NCBI GenBank assembly: GCA_030141605.1
Contig: JAQGDQ010000623.1
Location: forward strand, 44,361 to 108,360
Origin: Tubiluchus corallicola
Lineage: Eukaryota; Priapulida; Priapulimorpha; Priapulimorphida; Tubiluchidae
Length of the DNA: 64,000 nucleotides
Direction of reading: 5' to 3'
Each line of letters starts with the position of its first letter. The stretch's first letter is position 1. The notes beneath the pieces were generated by a model. That model was not told where the DNA came from. It saw nothing but the letters and a program-made list of their open reading frames with translations, and searched no databases. Below are positions 1 through 64,000 of this stretch, piece after piece. The translations under genes were made by a program, and so were the position numbers.

Positions 1-137
1 TTTTAGGATACAAATTAAGAATATTGGGTAAGGATTTCAACATTTTGTGAACAAACCGTTGTATGCCTAACGTTATGTCTGCAAAACGTTTGCAGTGGCT
101 GTTTCCATTTCGTTTAAATTCAATGTAATCATTGAGG

Positions 138-200
138 CCGGTACCTCAGGGGTTGGTGCTAGGCCCACTTTTGATTCTAATACACATCACTAATTCTCCG
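138..200 (+). pseudogene. LINE reverse-transcriptase relic (PQGxxLGPLL motif)
   Basis: Translates VPQGLVLGPLLILIHITNSP, matching the conserved RT motif usually read as VPQGSVLGPLLFLIYINDLP. No other RT motif is preserved around it. Confidence 0.55.
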
Positions 201-347
201 AAAGTAGTCAAAATGTGGTTTAAAAAATTTTTGATAGCAACAACATGCAATTTGATATTCAAAATACTGAAATCCTTTCCTAATTTATTCGTTTTGAGTA
301 GTTTTTCCAGCATTAAATTCTGAAAATATTCTCATTCTTGCTTTCAG

Positions 348-33238
<32,891 letters not shown>

Positions 33239-34911
33239 CAGCAGTGACGTGACAATGATTGCAACAGTTGTATAATACCGGTGCTATGTTATTACAAGAG
33301 CCTTTTGTGGTGAATCCCAAAACAACAAGTTGGGACATGCAGAAAAAGATTTCCTCTACTGCTGTCCCCGACTGTTGTGCATCGTGTGTTGATGCTCAAA
33401 TAAATAGCGGCCTTTACGTAATTGGTATAAAGTGGTGCTGACTGTGCCTGATCTGATAATTGTGCCTGATGCAGTGGGAGAAAGGAGGTCTGGTCCAATG
33501 GTATACCCAGTGCAAGAAGGGGAGGTCTGCTCCAGTCCGGGGTGGTGGACTCAATTGTCATTCCAGGCTCTTTGTAAGGGGCAAGAGGTATTCAAGATTA
33601 ATCTGAGCACAGAAGCAGCAGCAATACGAAAGTGCCAACCAGAATGAAAGTCTTTGGCATATGATGTTTGCCATGAATGTCATGGAATGGAAGTAAGCCA
33701 ATTGTGGCAGAGATGTTGGAGCTCTTGAACAAGTTGTGCCGAACTGCAGCTATTGCTGGCGAGGGTCGATTGAAGTTCGATCATTCAAAAGACATAGGAA
33801 ATGGCCTTGATGAGCAAGTTCAGACAAAGGTGATTCCTGACGAGCTCTTGAACTAGATGGTGCTCCAGTCCTCAATGCCAGAGAATTGGTCACAGAAATG
33901 TTTGTCAGTGAGCATAAGCAGGATAATGAGGATGTGGTAAATTTAGGTTGCATGTACCCAGATGAATACAGAGAAGATGACACTGTGCTATTTGCAAGTT
34001 CGGAAAAGCCAAAACTATGGCAACGGAGACAGTTCCAACAGTTCTGTTGGAGGAAGCGACTCTTGTAATGTCACAAGTTTGTGTATGTAACTAGGTGGGG
34101 CAGTAACTTAGGATATGCATCAGGTTATCAGTCCAAAAGGACCTCGTACAAGTCAGGCGGCATCTGATGTCATTAATGACCTAAAATCATGCCAAATGGC
34201 TTTTAACTTTTCAATTTCATTAAATTAACAATCTGCTCACATGAATGCATGTACAGCATTTCTCGATTTTTACATTGTCACTCTTAAAGGTGGTGTTATT
34301 ATTAATATGACCATGTTGTAATGTGGCTACCCCCGTACCCTTTATGTTGCCAGTCAGGATTTGAACTAGATTAATTTTACATTTGTATCTAATAATGATT
34401 ATCTAATTGCTATGTGATTTAAGATGTTTCTGTGATAAAGTTTTAGCGCTTCATGATAATGTACTCTCTACAAACAGAATTTTTTGGATTTTCATGGGTT
34501 TCCGTCAGGCAAATTTCACCCAGTTTTATATTAATTGTAATTTTTCGATAATTGTATTTGTACATGATTTATGCAGAATTATCTGGCTTTGTTAACTTTG
34601 AATCTTGCCTAGAATCAAATTTTTGCCTCTTTTAATTCTATACATGCCTTTTGTAAGTGAGATTACATAAAAGTGGTGACACTTATTTACAGTAACAATA
34701 TAATCACTGAATTATGATACAAATTCATGAGAAAAATGCTTGAAATAGGCAGCTGTATGAAACTGTAGTTAGTTCTGTTCAATACCTTAGTGAAAGAGAC
34801 TAAGCAACAAAAATTTGACTCCTGTACCCCTCTGAAATTTTGTGCCCTTCAAATTGAAGAGAAAAATGCACAAATAACAGAAACACCACAGTTTATATGC
34901 AAGATATATGT

Positions 34912-34995
34912 ATATTCTGGTGTGCTACAAGGATCATTTCTAGTACCATTGTTTATTCTGATCTTTGTTAATGACCTGCCAGAAAATGCTGTACA
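34912..34995 (+). pseudogene. LINE reverse-transcriptase relic in the SK 3' UTR
   Basis: Translates YSGVLQGSFLVPLFILIFVN then DLPENA, the same RT segment, lying within the presumed 3' UTR of the channel gene. Confidence 0.55.
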
Positions 34996-36529
34996 ATACA
35001 GATGTAAAAGTGGAGTCGAGGCTTTTATGGTAGTAAGTCCTTGTATGGTGGTAGACTAGTCTCGAAGCCTCATTTCAAATATGTCCAGTTGTCGACTTAT
35101 GACCTGTTTGACCACATCCGGTGTTCTGACTGACTAGTCGAATTTCTGTGTGGCCGCTTCACTTTTTCTTCATTGCAATTCAGTGGTCACTAAACTAATG
35201 TATTCAGTTCTGGTATGCAAAGTCAGCTGCACATCAAAATACCCTGTTCATATCTTAACTGGTGTTATGCATGTTGCATAAGGGATTTTATCGATGTAAA
35301 AGTAAGCATTTGAAAACTATAATGGTGAAAGTGCATGTACAGTATTGTTTTGCACAAAAACGGTTACTTCACACCCTGGAAGACGATGTCCAGTAGTAAA
35401 CAACAAGTAATGCCACTTCAGATGTAGTTAATCTAGCCGGATTATGACCTTTTGGAACCCCCAGGCTAATGAAATGCAGGGTACTTTTAGACGGAGCCAC
35501 CCTCACTCGCCCACACCCGGTTTTAATATTTTTTGCTCGTGATATATTTTTCAGTTATTTACATAACTTGAAGTGAACTTACTGCAAGCTCTTTAAATAG
35601 ACTATAATAGCTATCTTTTGCTTGTCAATATAAAATATTCTTTAAGAAATACCACTATACTATTGTACAGTACTATTTATTCCAAACCAAATTAGCACGT
35701 ATTTCAACACAATCGTAGTGAAAAAAACAGAGTTCTTAGCAAATGTTACTAAAACTTGAGGGCCCTACGCTGTAGCCTGAAGTATAATCCAGCCTTGATT
35801 GTAACTCATTATGACAATCACACAAATAATGAACAATTTTATTATTCACAGTCAATAAGGCAATTCCTTGTTTTTCATTTTGCATTGATTTTAGCTATAT
35901 TTTCAATCAGACTGTAATTCAAAAGCACTTGTATGTAAAGGATCGTGTTAAATTATAATATTCAACTTTCTTTGAGTTTAGTTACAATTGGCACTAGTTT
36001 ATGAGTCCTATACCAAACACAAATAAAATGGAACTGGCTAAATAACATCGAGGTTGCTAATAATTGTTTTAAAATAGACTCCAAAGTTCATGTCTTTTAA
36101 AACACAATTTTTACTTTCCGCTATGTCTGCAGTACAACATACTTTATAAGGTTGTGTTCAGCTAACCAATTAGCCGTTGACTTTGGCTTTTTTAAATTAA
36201 TTTTTAATTGCATGCTTGTGTGGATTGACAGCAAAATTTGAGCTAAAGAGAGTGAATTTTGTTTTAACAAACGTGTAGTTGTAGTGTGTAGTTGTTTTCA
36301 TTATTATTGTTATATAGGTTTTATAGAAGCACGATAATTATTATAGCGTTTTTTTTCAAAATGGCTGCTTTTTTGGTTCTTCTGATTATTACATATTAGG
36401 CTATAAAATAATTATGAATAATGATGAATAATAATGAATAACTGGTTGTGTACACTATGTAAATACTTGCTTCGTCTTTGTATTATATTCTATTACTCCC
36501 AGTTGTTATTGGTTTGTAATTACAGTTTA

Positions 36530-36535
36530 AATAAA
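36530..36535 (+). terminator. Candidate polyadenylation signal AATAAA
   Basis: AATAAA sits within TTTAAATAAAAGTTTGC and is followed within 50 bases by a T-rich stretch and TGCTCTGTTG. It is the last hexamer before the dispersed repeat and simple repeats that separate the two genes. This is a sequence match only. Confidence 0.35.
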
Positions 36536-36844
36536 AGTTTGCATTTTTGAACTTTCACTTATGCTCTGTTGTTTTAATGCCTGAAGGATGTACATTGCCA
36601 CTGGTGTAGCCATGACATTAATTGTGCTTAGACTGAAATTAAACACAAACTGTTCAAAGCAAAAATACGCAATATTCAAATCTAAGCACATTTGTTTGGC
36701 ACTACAATCGTTAGGTAGCGAAAATAACTTTCATTTGCATTTATTGTAAGTTACTTTAATATCATTATAAAAGTACGAACAAAAATTCCTCCAACGAGCA
36801 ACACCGAATATACTAGAACAATAGCTTATACAAAATAAGTCTTT

Positions 36845-37015
36845 TCACGGTTTCGTCGTGCGCACGCGCAGTTGTTGTAGGTCACAGGTTAAGTGTACCG
36901 CAGCAAAGCGTCTTAAGTGTAACCGTCTGCCGCATCAGTTCAGTAACTTGGAACATGGAATTGTTTTACATGGAATTTATATAATTATGCATTAGTCTGT
37001 GTGTAGAGAGATAGA
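36845..37015. repeat. Dispersed repeat family C, copy 3
   Basis: TTTCGTCGTGCGCACGCGCA, AGCAAAGCGTCTTAAG, CCGTCTGCCGCATCAGTTCA, TTATGCATTAGTCTGTGTGT. It lies in the gap between the two genes. Confidence 0.8.
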
Positions 37016-37244
37016 ATTCTACACTGTCTGACACTGCTTCCTATGCTAAAATCCGCCAGTACAAAATTTCACCAACCTACTTATGTAGTTTGATTAACAT
37101 AAAAACCTTGCTCTAATGAAATCGGGCTCAAAGTTTCATTTTTCCAAAAAACATTTTTTTCGGTTTTGTTCGTCAAGCTACGGAAAATCGCAGCGGACTG
37201 TTTACGATTAGACATTGAATTGACACGTAACCATATTGCCACTG

Positions 37245-37690
<446 letters not shown>

Positions 37691-38441
37691 CCTCTCCCAC
37701 CCCACCTGTACAACACAAGCTACAACAGTTTATTGCATTCACGAACAATCAGCATTGTTACAAATTGGCCTTTAATTGAGTTTCTATGTTCTCTGGGTTA
37801 TTAATGCACCGCAAAAACGGTGGTGGTATTATGGTAACACACGGCGCATGCGCACTTTGCGGTGATCAATTGATTAGGCCCTCATTAAACCTCGGATTGC
37901 TGTTTAATACACATTGATCGAAACACCAACTATAGCTTGTTCTTGAAATATTTTGTGTTGCGCACTTATTTATGGAAACGCTGGTTATATCGTGGTTTCA
38001 ATGAACATTCTCTTGTGTAAGTATATCTGAAAATGTACGAGAGAAAATAAAGATAAAAGTAATACGACCTGTTATCGTGAAATTCATCTGTGAGAGTCCT
38101 ATACATGTTATACAACGTGAAGAATGTGTTAGTTTTTGTTTTTTATAGGATGCAAACCAAAATTTAAAAAAATCTGAGTGTACGATGCAAAGTGGTAAAA
38201 AAAGCTAAAAAGGGATAAAAAATAATAATAAACCACAAAATTTTTTATGATTTTTAATGTTTTTAAATTTTCATGCCTTTTGGGCTCAGAATCCCGTCAG
38301 AAACGTGATTTCTTACAGTGTTTATATAGTGCAATGGAAAATAGAGAAAAATCTGCCAACTCGAATGTTGGATAAATCTTTTTTCGATTGTCGTAAATAA
38401 ATCAATAATTGATGCCCACGTTTTGAAAAAAAACTGTTGAA

Positions 38442-62795
<24,354 letters not shown>

Positions 62796-63509
62796 GTACG
62801 TCAGGCGGTGTTTGTTTATAGCCAATCAAATAGCGTACCGAAAGGTGTTTCTCCACGACCCTTGCATAAACATCTTGGTGATTCTGATGTAATCAATTCA
62901 TCAACGTAGTTAAATTGACAATAAACTGAAATTGAAAAGAATTCTTCAGACGAAAGAGAAAGAGAAAAGAAACAAAATAAACTTGTTCATAAAAATGGGC
63001 AAATTAGTGATTTGGTGAAAGGAACAGCGAAGAAAATACCAAATTAGTTAATTTCAGTGAAAAGAAAAGCGAAAAGAAAACAGAAAAAAGAGAAAAAATG
63101 GGATTTGATTTCGAATTTGCAGCTTTTTTCTTCTTTTCATGCAACACAGAAACAGTGACGCAACGTACTGATACTTCGCCTCATTTAAATTCTTATTTAT
63201 TGCCAAACTAAGAAAACTTGCTGTGCAAATAAACTTGATATTAATTATGTTTGTTTAAATTAAAAAGTCAAAGGTTTTTCGATTGACATTTCTCAATTTT
63301 TCATATAACCACTCGATTACTGTTTGCTAATGAAAAATCGTTGAAAATGAGAACAACGTTCGAATATTTGTCTGCTTAAGTTGCCAAAATCCCAGACCAC
63401 CTGGCTAATATTGTTTGTTAGTTGACAAGTTGGTTAACTAGCAGCCTTGTTGACTGGTTTTTTGGTTTAGTTTGCCCTCTGACTGTCTGTTTGTCTAGGT
63501 AAATAAGCC

Positions 63510-63645
63510 TTTTCTCAGTTTCATCAAAGGTTAGGTGTACCACAGTAACGCGTCTGAACTACAATTGTGTGGTTAAAGCAATGCCGTCTGCCGCATCAGT
63601 TCAGAAACATCAACTGTTTTACGTGAACTTTATTCTACGTGAATG
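63510..63645. repeat. Dispersed repeat family C, copy 4 (diverged)
   Basis: TTCATCAAAGGTTAGGTGTA, CACAGTAACGCGTCTGAAC, AATGCCGTCTGCCGCATCAG and ACGTGAACTTTATT follow the family order. Confidence 0.7.
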
Positions 63646-64000
63646 CTGTAATCTGCTAAAAACAGAGTATACGAAAATGGTAAAAAGTATGGTTGGGGTC
63701 AGATAGTCGTTCACTAATGATATAGTACTGTTTGATTGTTGAATGCCCTCATTTCAGTCCTTAACTGAACAAAGACAAAATAATTTTTGGAATAGTATCA
63801 TGAAACGGAATAGTGAAGATATGCTAAAAGGGTTAATCTTAGATTGCTTATCTCAGAACAACTATAAACATGCAACCTATTATAAATCTCTTGTTGATAA
63901 GTACAGAACTGCAGATACCAGAGAGTGAATGGGAAAAGAACATTTAAAGAACTTTATACGTTTGCGGGCTTCTCAAGGAAAGTCAAAATACGTGTAACTA
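63646..64000. other. Window end, unassigned open frame
   Basis: An open frame at 63743-63928 (RQNNFWNSIMKRNSEDMLK and ILDCLSQNNYKHATYYKSLV) reads like protein but is not a WD40 blade. An AG at 63757-63758 gives a stop in the phase required by EML exon 22. It may be part of a mobile element or an unrelated exon. Confidence 0.3.

Larger units (their letters stand above)
33239..36560 (+). other. Probable 3' untranslated region of the SK channel gene
   Basis: About 3.3 kb after the SK stop with no recognisable coding exon. It contains one reverse-transcriptase relic (34915-34990) and is otherwise AT-rich unique-looking sequence. AATAAA-like hexamers occur early (near 33398) and at the end (36530), so a short and a long 3' UTR are both possible. 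The end point is inferred. Confidence 0.45.

Noticed and set aside
63743-63928. Next exon of the EML-like gene
   Set aside because: Using the AG before 63759 in the required phase gives an immediate stop, and the translated open frame does not look like a WD40 blade.

Overview
This is a nuclear genomic window from an animal, most likely a bilaterian invertebrate with a large, AT-rich, repeat-rich genome. The evidence is two spliced, plus-strand genes with standard GT/AG introns (up to about 16 kb), several classes of transposable element, and very high microsatellite density. The species cannot be named from the sequence alone.

Gene 1 (about 1-36.5 kb, entered from the left inside an intron) is a small-conductance calcium-activated potassium channel of the SK/KCNN family. 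Six exons (348-772, 17026-17161, 19018-19128, 22316-22443, 24353-24422, 32738-33238) join in one frame and give 456 residues. They cover the end of S2-S3 through S5, the GYGD selectivity filter, S6, the calmodulin-binding domain, a coiled coil and a tail with three RQSSL motifs. Exons for the N-terminus, S1 and S2 lie left of the window. A long 3' untranslated region probably ends near an AATAAA at 36530.

Gene 2 (38442 to beyond the right edge, same strand, about 1.9 kb downstream) encodes an EMAP/EML-type microtubule-associated protein. Twenty-two exons join without a frame break into about 967 residues: an Asn/Ser-rich N-terminus, an EF-hand-like region (two recognisable loops), a Gly-rich linker, the HELP motif and the first WD40 blades. 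EF-hands in front of HELP-WD40 are not part of the usual EML1-6 layout and are the most interesting protein-level observation.

Introns carry mobile DNA. There is a 5'-truncated LINE reverse transcriptase on the minus strand (10.3-12.35 kb). An older minus-strand LINE (12.54-13.75 kb) is interrupted by a 503-bp pogo/Tigger-like MITE with a TA duplication; deleting the MITE restores the LINE frame. Other elements are a hAT-like MITE with an 8-bp target duplication (61545-61814), a TTAA-ended MITE family with at least six copies, foldback elements (22.8-23.8 kb), tRNA-derived SINEs, several LINE 3' ends and at least four further dispersed repeat families. Simple repeats and minisatellites are extensive, and some lie within about 100 bp of exons. 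I found no prokaryotic, CRISPR or viral gene content.
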